This document shows positions 14,582-22,734 of a DNA stretch of 37,461 bases, piece by piece. The stretch spans positions 1 through 37,461 of the forward strand of contig CAJUJW010000023.1 in the NCBI GenBank assembly GCA_910586735.1. Reading direction: 5' to 3'. A model generated the notes under the pieces. The model did no database searches, had not been told where the DNA came from, and was given only the letters and a program-made list of their open reading frames with translations. Both the position numbers and the translations under genes were made by a program. The DNA is from an uncultured Oscillibacter sp. Its GTDB lineage: Bacteria > Bacillota > Clostridia > Oscillospirales > Oscillospiraceae. The first letter of the stretch is position 1. Every line of letters starts with the position of its first letter.

Positions 14582-15581
14582 GAAGGACTGCGACCTGGGC
14601 AAGCTGGACGGAAAGAAAATCGGCATCATCGGCTACGGCTCCCAGGGCCACGCCCATGCCCTGAACCTGAAGGACTCCGGCTGCGACGTGTGCGTGGGCC
14701 TGCGGCAGGGCTCCAAGAACTGGGCCGCCGCCGAGAGCGCGGGCCTCAAGGTCCAGACCGTGGCGGACACCGCCAAATGGGCGGACATCGTCATGATTCT
14801 GGTGAACGACGAGGTCCAGGCGGACGTGTACAAAAAGGACATCGCCCCCAACCTGGAGGCGGGAAATATGCTGATGTTCGCCCACGGGTTCAACATCCAC
14901 TTCAAGCAGATCGTGCCCCCCGCCGGGGTGGACATCTCCATGATCGCCCCCAAGGGCCCCGGCCACACCGTCCGCTCCACCTACGTGGCCGGCAAGGGCG
15001 TGCCCTGCCTGGTGGCCGTGGAGCAGAACGCCACCGGCAAGGCCCTGGACCTGGCCCTTGCCTACGCGGCGGGCATCGGCGGCGCGAGAGGCGGCGTCAT
15101 GGAGACCACCTTCCAGGATGAGACGGAGACCGACCTCTTCGGCGAGCAGGCTGTCCTCTGCGGCGGCGTGGTGGAGCTGATGAAGTGCGGCTTCGAGACC
15201 CTGGTGGAGGCGGGCTACGCCCCGGAGAACGCCTACTTCGAGTGCATCCACGAAATGAAACTGATCATCGACCTGATCAACAAGGGCGGAGTGGCCATGA
15301 TGAACTACTCCATCTCCGACACGGCGGAATACGGCGAGTACGTCTCCGGCCCCCGGATTCTCCCCTACGAGGAGACCAAGAAAAACATGAAGGCGGTCCT
15401 CACGGACATCCAGGACGGCGTCTTTGCCGGAAAATGGATTGCCGAGAACAAGAACGGCCGGACCTTCTTCAACGCCAAGCGCCGCCAGCTGGCCCAGCAC
15501 CAGATGGAGACCGTGGGCGCGGAGCTGCGCCGCAACATGCTCTGGGGCGACGACACCGACCCGGATACCGCCTCCAACTGA
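14562..15581 (+). CDS. ilvC: Ketol-acid reductoisomerase, class I
   Basis: A 339-residue enzyme that rearranges and reduces acetolactate or acetohydroxybutyrate, the second step of the pathway, using NAD(P)H and magnesium. The dinucleotide motif GYGSQG is at 24-29, the cofactor-discriminating loop reads LRQGSKNW (48-54), and the metal-site region DETETDLFGEQ is present. The length is that of the short bacterial class. The ATG at 14562 is chosen because AAGGAGG (14546-14552) lies nine bases upstream; the ATG at 14556 is only three bases from it. It is the last gene of the operon. ilvD, ilvE and leu genes are not in the window. Confidence 0.96.
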   Translation: MARMYYEKDCDLGKLDGKKIGIIGYGSQGHAHALNLKDSGCDVCVGLRQGSKNWAAAESAGLKVQTVADTAKWADIVMILVNDEVQADVYKKDIAPNLEAGNMLMFAHGFNIHFKQIVPPAGVDISMIAPKGPGHTVRSTYVAGKGVPCLVAVEQNATGKALDLALAYAAGIGGARGGVMETTFQDETETDLFGEQAVLCGGVVELMKCGFETLVEAGYAPENAYFECIHEMKLIIDLINKGGVAMMNYSISDTAEYGEYVSGPRILPYEETKKNMKAVLTDIQDGVFAGKWIAENKNGRTFFNAKRRQLAQHQMETVGAELRRNMLWGDDTDPDTASN

Positions 15582-15594
15582 TTCTATGCGCAAG

Positions 15595-15625
15595 AGCCGC
15601 CGCCTCCCGAGAGACGGCGGCTTTT
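15595..15625 (+). terminator. Intrinsic terminator of the ilv operon
   Basis: An eight-base-pair GC stem (15595-15602 with 15615-15622) is followed by TTT, beginning 13 bases after the ilvC stop. Confidence 0.75.
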
Positions 15626-15647
15626 CGGCAGGAAAGGACTGACCGCT

Positions 15648-16955
15648 ATGAATCGTATTCTTCCTCATCTCGTCCTCTACAGCGACTTAGGGTCCGACAG
15701 CATCCTGGTCCGCCTGGCGGATATCATCCAGGAGTGCAGGAACGGCGGGGCCAAGGAGGCCCTGCTCCAGCGGACCAACGCGGAGGTCAAGCGCATCCTG
15801 GACCTCTCCACCGCCTGCGGCTTCGACGGGAACCTCTGGCAGTGCTGCCTCACCTGGGTGCTGATGACCAACGACAACTCCTTTACCCGGACCTGCGAGC
15901 GGGTGGGGGCCACGGAGGGCGGCAGCGTGAACCGCTTCGCGGAAAACGACTTTTCCGTCTTCTACCAGCTCTTCCACTACGACTTCTCCTTCCTGGAGCA
16001 GTACCTGCTGACGGACTGCTTCTCCATCCTCACCGACTACCGGGCCATCCCCAAGCGGGAACGGACCTATAACCGGGATGTCAGCGCCCAGGTCCGCGCC
16101 CTGCGGGGGGACCTGGCGGCGGCGGCGGACGGACACGAGATGTTCCGTCTGGTGACGGAGTATTACAGGCGGTACGGCTACGGCGTCTTCGCCATGAACC
16201 GGGCCTTCCGCATCCGGCGGGAGGACGGGGGGGAACTGGAGTTCCTGCCCATCAGCAACGTGGACGGCGTCCGGCTGGAGGACCTTCTGGGCTATGACCG
16301 GCAGAAGGCGGAGCTGCGCCGGAACACGGAGGCGTTCCTCTCCGGGAAGCACGCCAACAACGTCCTCCTCTACGGGGACGCGGGCACAGGAAAATCCACC
16401 AGCGTCAAGGCCCTCATCAACGAATACTACGACTGCGGGCTGCGCATGATTGAAATATACAAGCACCAGTTCGGGGAGCTGTCCCACATCCTGGCGGAAA
16501 TCAAGAACCGGAACTACCGCTTTGTCATCTTCATCGACGATCTGTCCTTTGAGGAGAACGAGGTGGAGTACAAATTCCTCAAGGCCGTCATTGAGGGCGG
16601 CGTGGAGACCAGGCCGGAAAACGTGCTGATTTACGCCACCTCCAACCGCCGCCACCTGATCCGGGAGACCTGGAACGACCGGCAGGACATGGAGCACCAC
16701 GGGGACATCCACCGCTCCGACACCATGGAGGAAAAGCTGTCCCTGGCGGCCCGGTTCGGCGTGACCATCAACTACAACGCCCCCAGCCCCAAGGAATTCC
16801 AGGCCATCGTCAAGGCCCTGGCCCAGCGGCAGGGCATCCAGATGGACGAGCAGGAGCTGATGGTGAAGGCCAACGCCTGGGAGGTCCGTCACGGGGGCTT
16901 CTCCGGCCGGACGGCCCAGCAGTTCGTCCACTACCTGGAGGGCCTGGCGGAGTGA
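15648..16955 (+). CDS. DUF815-family AAA+ ATPase
   Basis: A 435-residue protein whose C-terminal half is a P-loop ATPase. Walker A GDAGTGKST lies near residues 244-252, Walker B FVIFIDDLSF near residue 300, and a sensor-like phrase ATSNRRHL near 330. The N-terminal half (about 1-200) is helical and specific to the family. The domain is DUF815, a widespread AAA+ family with no agreed function; DnaA/ClpX-like remodelling of a protein or DNA partner is possible. AAAGGA lies nine bases before the ATG. It stands alone between the ilv terminator and the sulfite reductase promoter; no clear promoter was seen in the short upstream gap, so it may depend on read-through from ilvC. Confidence 0.88.
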   Translation: MNRILPHLVLYSDLGSDSILVRLADIIQECRNGGAKEALLQRTNAEVKRILDLSTACGFDGNLWQCCLTWVLMTNDNSFTRTCERVGATEGGSVNRFAENDFSVFYQLFHYDFSFLEQYLLTDCFSILTDYRAIPKRERTYNRDVSAQVRALRGDLAAAADGHEMFRLVTEYYRRYGYGVFAMNRAFRIRREDGGELEFLPISNVDGVRLEDLLGYDRQKAELRRNTEAFLSGKHANNVLLYGDAGTGKSTSVKALINEYYDCGLRMIEIYKHQFGELSHILAEIKNRNYRFVIFIDDLSFEENEVEYKFLKAVIEGGVETRPENVLIYATSNRRHLIRETWNDRQDMEHHGDIHRSDTMEEKLSLAARFGVTINYNAPSPKEFQAIVKALAQRQGIQMDEQELMVKANAWEVRHGGFSGRTAQQFVHYLEGLAE

Positions 16956-17001
16956 GGGCGTGAAAACCCGAGGACCTGCAATAAAAACCTGAGATTGGGG
17001 A

Positions 17002-17031
17002 TTGCGGCCCCCTCCGGCTCTGTGGTAAAAT
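17002..17031 (+). promoter_or_regulatory. Candidate promoter for the siroheme/sulfite reductase operon
   Basis: There is a TTGCGG -35 (17002-17007), an 18-base spacer and a TAAAAT -10 (17026-17031), about 55 bases before the reductase ATG. The match is moderate. Confidence 0.45.
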
Positions 17032-17086
17032 AGGCCCAAAGATTCCCCGCCGCCAAGGCGGGACACTTGGAAAGAGGGCGGCTTTT

Positions 17087-18631
17087 ATGGTAGATTCCAA
17101 TTGGCTTCAAGCCTACCGGCAGGAGATCGAAACCTTCTCCGGGAAGATACAGGACTTCCAGGAGGGCAAGATTGAGAAGAAGGACTACAAGGGGTACTCC
17201 GGCGGCATGGGCAGCTACGCCCAGCGGGACCCGGCGAAGCACATGCTCCGTCTGCGCCTGCCGGGCGGGCGGCTGACGCTGGAGCGGCTTTCGTTCCTGG
17301 CGGACACAGTGGAGAAGTACCATGTCCAGAGGATGAAGCTCACCACCTGCGAGACGGTGCAGCTCCACGACCTCCCGGCGGACCAGGTCCCCGCCATCAT
17401 GGGTGAGGCCGCCTCCTGCGGCATTCTCTGCCGGGGCGGCGGCGGGGACAACCCCCGGAACGTCATGTGCAGCCCCCTCTCCGGCGTGCAGGAGGGGGAG
17501 TGCTTCGACCCCACGCCCTACGCCGGGGCCGTGACGGACTATCTCCTCTCCATCTGCCGGGAGATCCACATGCCCCGAAAGCTGAAAATCGCCTTTTCCA
17601 ACGGTGCGGACGACTCCGTCCACAGCGCCTTCCGGGACATGGGCTTCCGGGCCCAGGCGGACGGGACCTTCTCCCTGCGCATCGCCGGGGGCCTGGGCGC
17701 CCAGGGGCACCGGATGGGCGTTCTGGTGGACGAGGCTGTCCAGCCTGGGGAGGTCCTTTACTACGTCAAGGCCATGGTGGACACCTTCTGCCGGCACGGC
17801 AACTATGAGAACCGGGCCAAGGCCCGGACCCGCTTCATGCAGGACACCCTGGGCCCCCAGGGGCTCAAGGAGGCGTTCCTCAAGAACCTGGAGGCCCTGA
17901 AAGCCCAGGGCGGGCTGGAGCTGCCCCGGCTGGAGGCCCTGGCCGATGTCTGCGGGGGAGACGAAACCCTGGACCACCCCCGGGCCATCCGGCAGAAGCA
18001 GCCGGGGATGTACGCGGTGAAGTATCACCCCATCGGGGGCCTCCTGCCTGTGGAAAAGCCCGCCCAGCTGTACGCCGCCATTAAGGACCTGTGCAACGCG
18101 GAGTGCCGGGTGGGGCCCGATGAAACCCTGTATATCGTCAACCTCCCCGCCGCCGGGGCGAAACAGGTCCTGGCCCTCACGGAGGACGGGGCGAAGACGG
18201 GGTTTGAGTACAGCGTGGCCTGTATCGGCGCCACAGTCTGCCAGCAGGGCGTCCGGGACAGCCAGGGGCTGCTCCGGGCCGCGGTAAGCGCGGTCCGGGA
18301 GGCGGGCATCCCCGACGGGGCCCTGCCCAGGATTCGGATTTCCGGCTGTCCCTCCAGCTGCGCCGCCCACCAGGCGGGGGCCATGGGCTTCCAGGGGGGC
18401 GTCCGCCTGGAGGACAAGAAGCCCCAGCCCGCCTTCCGCCTGTTCCTGGACGGCGGGGACGCCCTGGACGCCGCCCGCTTCGGCGAGGCCGGGCCGGTGA
18501 TTCTGGAGCGGGACATCCCCGCCCTGCTGGTGGAGCTGGGCAGGGCCGCCGCCGCCGCGGGCCAGCCCTGGGCGGCGTGGTCCGAGAGCCACCGGGAGGA
18601 CCTGAACGCCATTGTGGCGAAATACGCCTAA
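17087..18631 (+). CDS. Siroheme-dependent sulfite/nitrite reductase
   Basis: A 514-residue single-chain reductase with the internal duplication of ferredoxin-type nitrite/sulfite reductases. The shared siroheme-[4Fe-4S] site is complete: C379 and C385 in CIGATVCQQG, and C421 and C425 in SGCPSSCAAH. The N-terminal half contains MLRLRLPGGRL and KLTTCETVQLHDL, typical of the ferrodoxin-like repeat. It carries out a six-electron reduction, sulfite to sulfide or nitrite to ammonia; sequence alone does not decide which. It starts the operon whose last gene makes siroheme, so enzyme and cofactor are made together. The start has an AAAGAGG-type site just upstream. It has neither the AsrABC nor the DsrAB arrangement. 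Confidence 0.9.
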   Translation: MVDSNWLQAYRQEIETFSGKIQDFQEGKIEKKDYKGYSGGMGSYAQRDPAKHMLRLRLPGGRLTLERLSFLADTVEKYHVQRMKLTTCETVQLHDLPADQVPAIMGEAASCGILCRGGGGDNPRNVMCSPLSGVQEGECFDPTPYAGAVTDYLLSICREIHMPRKLKIAFSNGADDSVHSAFRDMGFRAQADGTFSLRIAGGLGAQGHRMGVLVDEAVQPGEVLYYVKAMVDTFCRHGNYENRAKARTRFMQDTLGPQGLKEAFLKNLEALKAQGGLELPRLEALADVCGGDETLDHPRAIRQKQPGMYAVKYHPIGGLLPVEKPAQLYAAIKDLCNAECRVGPDETLYIVNLPAAGAKQVLALTEDGAKTGFEYSVACIGATVCQQGVRDSQGLLRAAVSAVREAGIPDGALPRIRISGCPSSCAAHQAGAMGFQGGVRLEDKKPQPAFRLFLDGGDALDAARFGEAGPVILERDIPALLVELGRAAAAAGQPWAAWSESHREDLNAIVAKYA

Positions 18632-18648
18632 TACGATTGTTGACGGAA

Positions 18649-18673
18649 GGAGGCGGGCCCCAGGCCCGCCTCC
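18649..18673 (+). terminator. Strong GC hairpin between reductase and lipoprotein genes
   Basis: A perfect eleven-base-pair stem with a three-base loop, not followed by a T run. It lies 17 bases after the reductase stop and 24 bases before the next ATG. It may be a weak terminator, or an mRNA-stabilising or processing element that makes the transporter and siroheme genes less expressed than the reductase. Confidence 0.5.
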
Positions 18674-18697
18674 TCTGCCGTCCGATGGGAGAACTTT

Positions 18698-19636
18698 ATG
18701 AAACGACTTTGCCTCCTGCTCGTCCCGCTCCTGCTGCTGGCCGGGTGCGGAAAACCGCCGGAACCCGCCGGGGAGACGCCGCCCCCCTCCGGCGAAACCG
18801 CCGCCTTCACAGACGACCTGGGCCAGGACTTTGAACTGGAGCCGCCCCAGCGGGTAGCGGCCATGATCGGCAGCTTTGCCGACATCTGGTGCCTGGCCGG
18901 GGGGCGGGACACCCTGGTCGCCGCCGCCGGGGACGCCTGGACCTCTTTCGACTTAGGGCTCCGGGAGGACGCGGCGGACCTGGGGGCCGTGAAGGAGCCC
19001 AACCTGGAGGTTCTCCTTGCGGCGGAACCGGACCTGATTTTAGCCAGCGTCAACACCGCCGCCGACCTGGAGCTGAGGGAGACCTTCGCCCAGGCGGGCG
19101 TCCCCGCCGCCTACTTCGAGGTGGACTGCTTTGACGACTACCTCCGCATGCTGGAGGTCTGCGCCCGCCTGACGGGGCAGCCGGAACGGTACGAGACTTA
19201 CGGCCAGGGCGTCCGGGCCCAGGTGGAGGCCGCCATCGCCCGGCAGGACGGCAGCGCGCCGAGAGTCCTCTACGTCCGGGCCGCCGGCAGCGGGGTCAAG
19301 GCCAAGGGCAGCGAGGGCAGCGTCCTGGGGGAGATGCTGGCGGACCTGGGCTGCGTCAATATCGCCGACGGCGGCGGCCTCCTGGAGAACCTGAGCCTGG
19401 AGGGGATCATCGCCGGGGACCCGGACTATATTTTCGCCGTCCTCCAGGGGGTGGACGCCTCCGCCGCCCAAGCGTCCCTGGAGGCCGCCCTCCTCTCCAA
19501 CCCCGCCTGGGGGACCCTCCGGGCGGTGCGGGAGGGGCGGTTTTACACCCTGGACCACAAGCTCTACAATCTGAAGCCCAACGCCCGCTGGGGGGAAGCC
19601 TATGAAAACCTCGCCGACATCCTCTATCCCAACTAA
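18698..19636 (+). CDS. ABC importer substrate-binding lipoprotein (FecB/BtuF type)
   Basis: A 312-residue lipoprotein with a short signal peptide and a lipobox LAGC (C17), so it is tethered to the outer face of the membrane. The rest is the periplasmic-binding domain of the iron-siderophore/cobalamin/heme class: AAMIGSFADIWCLAGG, a middle phrase PDLILAS, and the late GIIAGDPDYIFAV. The ligand is not clear from sequence. Placement between sulfite reductase and siroheme synthase suggests iron in some complexed form, needed for siroheme and the iron-sulfur cluster (inference). Its end overlaps the permease start by 35 bases. Confidence 0.88.
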   Translation: MKRLCLLLVPLLLLAGCGKPPEPAGETPPPSGETAAFTDDLGQDFELEPPQRVAAMIGSFADIWCLAGGRDTLVAAAGDAWTSFDLGLREDAADLGAVKEPNLEVLLAAEPDLILASVNTAADLELRETFAQAGVPAAYFEVDCFDDYLRMLEVCARLTGQPERYETYGQGVRAQVEAAIARQDGSAPRVLYVRAAGSGVKAKGSEGSVLGEMLADLGCVNIADGGGLLENLSLEGIIAGDPDYIFAVLQGVDASAAQASLEAALLSNPAWGTLRAVREGRFYTLDHKLYNLKPNARWGEAYENLADILYPN

Positions 19637-20624
19637 ACACGTCCTCCCGGCCCTGGGGGCCCTGGCGGCGCTGGGGGCCCTTATGAGCCTGTGCCTGGGG
19701 GCCGTCGGCCTGACCCCGGGGGAGGTCCTGGCCGCCCTGGCGGGCCGGGGCGGCGGGACGGCGGCCCAAATCGTCCTGTACGCCCGGCTGCCCCGGACCT
19801 GCGGCTGTCTCCTGGCGGGGGCGGCCCTGGCGGCGTCGGGCACCGTCATCCAGGGCGTCCTGGGGAACCCCCTGGCGGCCCCCAACATCATCGGCGTCAA
19901 CGCCGGGGCGGGGCTGTGTACGGCCCTGTGCGCCGCCCTCTGGCCCGCGTGGACGGCGGCGGTCCCCCTGGCCGCCTTTCCGGGGGCCCTGGGAGGCGTA
20001 CTGCTGGTGCTGTTCATCGCCCAGAGGACCGGCGCGTCCAAAATGACCCTGGTCCTGGCGGGGGTGGCCGTGTCCGGCATGTTCAGCGCCGGCGTGGACG
20101 CCGTGCTCACCTTCTTCCCCGACGCCCTGAACGGCTACGCGGACTTCCGGGTGGGGGGCGTGGCCAACCTCTCCATGAGCCGGGTGTCCCCGGCCTTCTG
20201 GGTGATTCTGGCGGCGTTCCTCCTGGCCCTGTCCCTGGCGGGGGAGATGGACGTGCTCCTCCTGGGGGAGGAGACGGCCCGGAGTCTGGGCCTCCCCGCC
20301 CGGCGGCTGCGGCTGGTCCTGCTGGCCCTGGCGGCGGCCCTGGCGGGGGCGGCGGTGAGCTTCGCGGGCCTCCTGGGCTTTGTGGGGCTCATCGCCCCCC
20401 ACATGGTCCGCCGCCTGGTGGGGGAGGACAGCTGTTTCCGCCTGCTGTGGGCCTCTGCCCTGGGGGGCGCGGCCCTGCTGACCCTCTGCGACATCCTGGC
20501 CCGGACCCTCTTCGCCCCCTACGAGCTGCCGGTGGGGGTGGTGCTGTCCCTGCTGGGCGGGCCCTTCTTCCTCCATCTGCTGTTACGGCAGAGGCGGCGG
20601 GGAAAGGGGGCGCGCCATGCTTGA
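19602..20624 (+). CDS. ABC importer permease (FecCD/BtuC family)
   Basis: A 340-residue, very hydrophobic protein with about ten membrane spans, typical of type II importers for siderophores, heme or cobalamin. Family phrases are visible: RLPRTCGCLLAGAALAASG, the GNPLAAPNIIGVNAGAG loop, and GLIAPHMVRRLVG, the coupling region for the ATPase. The gene starts inside the end of the binding-protein gene and its own end overlaps the ATPase start by eight bases, so all three are made together. Confidence 0.93.
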   Translation: MKTSPTSSIPTKHVLPALGALAALGALMSLCLGAVGLTPGEVLAALAGRGGGTAAQIVLYARLPRTCGCLLAGAALAASGTVIQGVLGNPLAAPNIIGVNAGAGLCTALCAALWPAWTAAVPLAAFPGALGGVLLVLFIAQRTGASKMTLVLAGVAVSGMFSAGVDAVLTFFPDALNGYADFRVGGVANLSMSRVSPAFWVILAAFLLALSLAGEMDVLLLGEETARSLGLPARRLRLVLLALAAALAGAAVSFAGLLGFVGLIAPHMVRRLVGEDSCFRLLWASALGGAALLTLCDILARTLFAPYELPVGVVLSLLGGPFFLHLLLRQRRRGKGARHA

Positions 20625-21387
20625 ACTGAGAAACCTCACGGCGGGCTACCCCGGCCTGGCGGTGCTGGAGGGCGTGTCCCTGACCCTCCGGCCCGGGCGG
20701 GTCCTGGCTCTGCTGGGGCCCAACGGCTGCGGGAAGAGCACCCTCCTGCGGACCGTCTCCGGCCTCCTGGCCCCCCTGGCGGGGGAGATTCTGCTGGATG
20801 GGCGGGCCCTGGAGGACTGGAGCCCACGGGAGGCCGCCCGGAAAATCGCCTATCTGCCTCAGTCCCGGACGGTCCCCAACATCACGGCCCGGCGGCTGGT
20901 CCTCCACGGCCGGTTCCCCTACCTGTCCTACCCCCGGCGCTACGGCCCGTCGGACCGCGCCGCCGTGGATCGGGCCCTGGAGGCGGCGGACGCCGGGGAC
21001 CTGGCGGACCGGTTTCTGCCCGAGCTCTCCGGGGGCCAGCGGCAGAAGGTGTACCTGGCCATGGCCCTGGCCCAGGAGACGGAGATTCTCCTGATGGACG
21101 AGCCCACCACCTACCTGGACATCCGCCACCAGCTGGAGACCCTGGCCCTCACCCGCCGCCTGGCGGACTCGGGCCGGGCGGTGGTTCTGGCCCTCCACGA
21201 CCTCTGCCTGGCCCTGACCCTGGCGGACGAGGCGGCGGTTCTCGGGGAGGGCCGTCTCCTGGCCCTGGGCGGGCCGGAGGAGATTTATCAAAGCGGCGTT
21301 TTAGAACGGGTCATGGGCGTCCGCCTGGGCCGGACCGCCGGGGAGGGCGGCTGGCGCTATTTCTGCGAGCTGCCAAGGGAGGGCTGA
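20617..21387 (+). CDS. ABC importer ATPase (FecE/BtuD family)
   Basis: A 256-residue ATP-binding subunit. Walker A GPNGCGKS is at 34-41, the signature LSGGQ at 137-141, and Walker B ends at D161 in LLMDEPTTYLD; the switch histidine is in ALHDLCLA. These are all the residues needed for hydrolysis. It completes the importer with the two genes before it, and the siroheme synthase gene follows after three bases. Confidence 0.95.
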   Translation: MLELRNLTAGYPGLAVLEGVSLTLRPGRVLALLGPNGCGKSTLLRTVSGLLAPLAGEILLDGRALEDWSPREAARKIAYLPQSRTVPNITARRLVLHGRFPYLSYPRRYGPSDRAAVDRALEAADAGDLADRFLPELSGGQRQKVYLAMALAQETEILLMDEPTTYLDIRHQLETLALTRRLADSGRAVVLALHDLCLALTLADEAAVLGEGRLLALGGPEEIYQSGVLERVMGVRLGRTAGEGGWRYFCELPREG

Positions 21388-21390
21388 GCT

Positions 21391-22734
21391 ATGGGATACT
21401 TCCCCTTTTTCATGGACCTGGCGGGCCGGGAGGGCCTGGTGGTCGGCGGCGGGGCCGTGGCCGCCCGGAAGATTCAAAAGCTCCTGCCCTTCGGCCCCCG
21501 GCTCACCGTGGCCGCGCCGGAGATTCTCCCGGAAATTGAGGCCCTGCCGGGCCTGACCCTCCTCCGCCGGGCCTTCGATCCCGCCATGCTGGAGGGCAAG
21601 TTTTTCGCCGTGGCCGCCGCGGACGACCGGGCGGTCAACCGCACCGCCGCCGCCCTCTGCCGGGAGCGGGGCGTCCTGGTGAACGCGGCGGACGACCGGG
21701 ACGCCTGTACCTTTCTCTTCCCCGCCCTGTTGCGGCGGGGGGATTTGACCGTGGGCGTCTCCACCGCCGGGGCCAGCCCCAGCGCCGCCGTCTGGGTGCG
21801 GAACCGGGCGGCGGACCGGATACCGGAGGACTTCGGGGCCCTGCTGGACTACCTGGCCACCCTGCGCCCCCTGGTCCGGGAGCGGGTGCCGGAGGAGCGG
21901 CGGGCCGCCGCCTTCTCCCGGCTGTTCTCCGCGTGTATGGAAAGGGGCTTCCCCCTGGGAGAGGAAGCCCTGGCGGCGGTTCTGGCGGGGACGGCGGAGA
22001 CCGGCAAGGTCTATCTGGTGGGGGCGGGCTGCGGCGCGGCGGACCTCATCACCGTCCGGGGCCTCCGTCTGCTGGAGAACTGCGGCGCGGTGGTCTATGA
22101 CGGCCTGCTGGACCCCGGCCTCCTGGACTCCGCCCCGGAGAGCGCCCAGCGCATCTACGTGGGCAAGCGGCGGGGCCGCCACTCCATGGCCCAGGCGGAC
22201 ATCAACGCCCTGCTCATCGCCAAGGCACGGGAGGGCAAAACCGTGGTCCGCCTCAAGGGCGGGGACCCCTTCGTCTTTGGCCGGGGCGGGGAGGAGGCCC
22301 TGGCCCTCCAGGCCGCCGGGGTGGACTGGGAGTACGTGCCCGGCGTCACCTCCGCCGTGGCGGTGCCGGGGGCGGCGGGCATTCCCGTCACCCACCGGGG
22401 AACCAGCCGGGGCTTCCACGTGGTCACGGCCCATACGGCGGATACGCCGGACGGTCTGCCGGAGGACCTGGAGGACCTGGCCCGCCTGCCGGGGACTCTG
22501 GTGTTTCTCATGGGCCTGGCCCAATTGGAGGACCTGGCCCGCCGCCTCACGGAGGCGGGGCTGGACCCCCGGACCCCCGCCGCCGTAATCTCAGGCGAAA
22601 GCGCCCCCCGGCCCATGGAGGTCCGGGGGACGCTGGGAAACATCGCGGAAAGGGCGCGGCTTGCCGGGGCGGAGGCCCCCGCCGTCATCCTCGTGGGGGG
22701 CACGGCAGGGATGGATTTAAAGGCTCAGCCGTAG
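21391..22734 (+). CDS. cysG: Siroheme synthase: precorrin-2 dehydrogenase/ferrochelatase fused to uroporphyrinogen-III methyltransferase
   Basis: A 447-residue CysG-type fusion. Residues 1-200 are the precorrin-2 dehydrogenase/ferrochelatase part, with the NAD-binding VVGGGAVAARK near the start and NAADDRDACTFLFPA near 105. Residues about 205-445 are the SAM-dependent methyltransferase, with RLKGGDPFVFGRGGEE and YVPGVTSAVAVPGAAGIPVTHR. Together they turn uroporphyrinogen III into siroheme, the cofactor of the reductase at the start of the operon. One oddity: the normally near-invariant GAGPGD of the methyltransferase reads GAGCGA here, so the Pro and Asp are both replaced. The rest of the SAM site looks intact. 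The gene overlaps the convergent MATE gene by ten bases. Confidence 0.93.
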   Translation: MGYFPFFMDLAGREGLVVGGGAVAARKIQKLLPFGPRLTVAAPEILPEIEALPGLTLLRRAFDPAMLEGKFFAVAAADDRAVNRTAAALCRERGVLVNAADDRDACTFLFPALLRRGDLTVGVSTAGASPSAAVWVRNRAADRIPEDFGALLDYLATLRPLVRERVPEERRAAAFSRLFSACMERGFPLGEEALAAVLAGTAETGKVYLVGAGCGAADLITVRGLRLLENCGAVVYDGLLDPGLLDSAPESAQRIYVGKRRGRHSMAQADINALLIAKAREGKTVVRLKGGDPFVFGRGGEEALALQAAGVDWEYVPGVTSAVAVPGAAGIPVTHRGTSRGFHVVTAHTADTPDGLPEDLEDLARLPGTLVFLMGLAQLEDLARRLTEAGLDPRTPAAVISGESAPRPMEVRGTLGNIAERARLAGAEAPAVILVGGTAGMDLKAQP

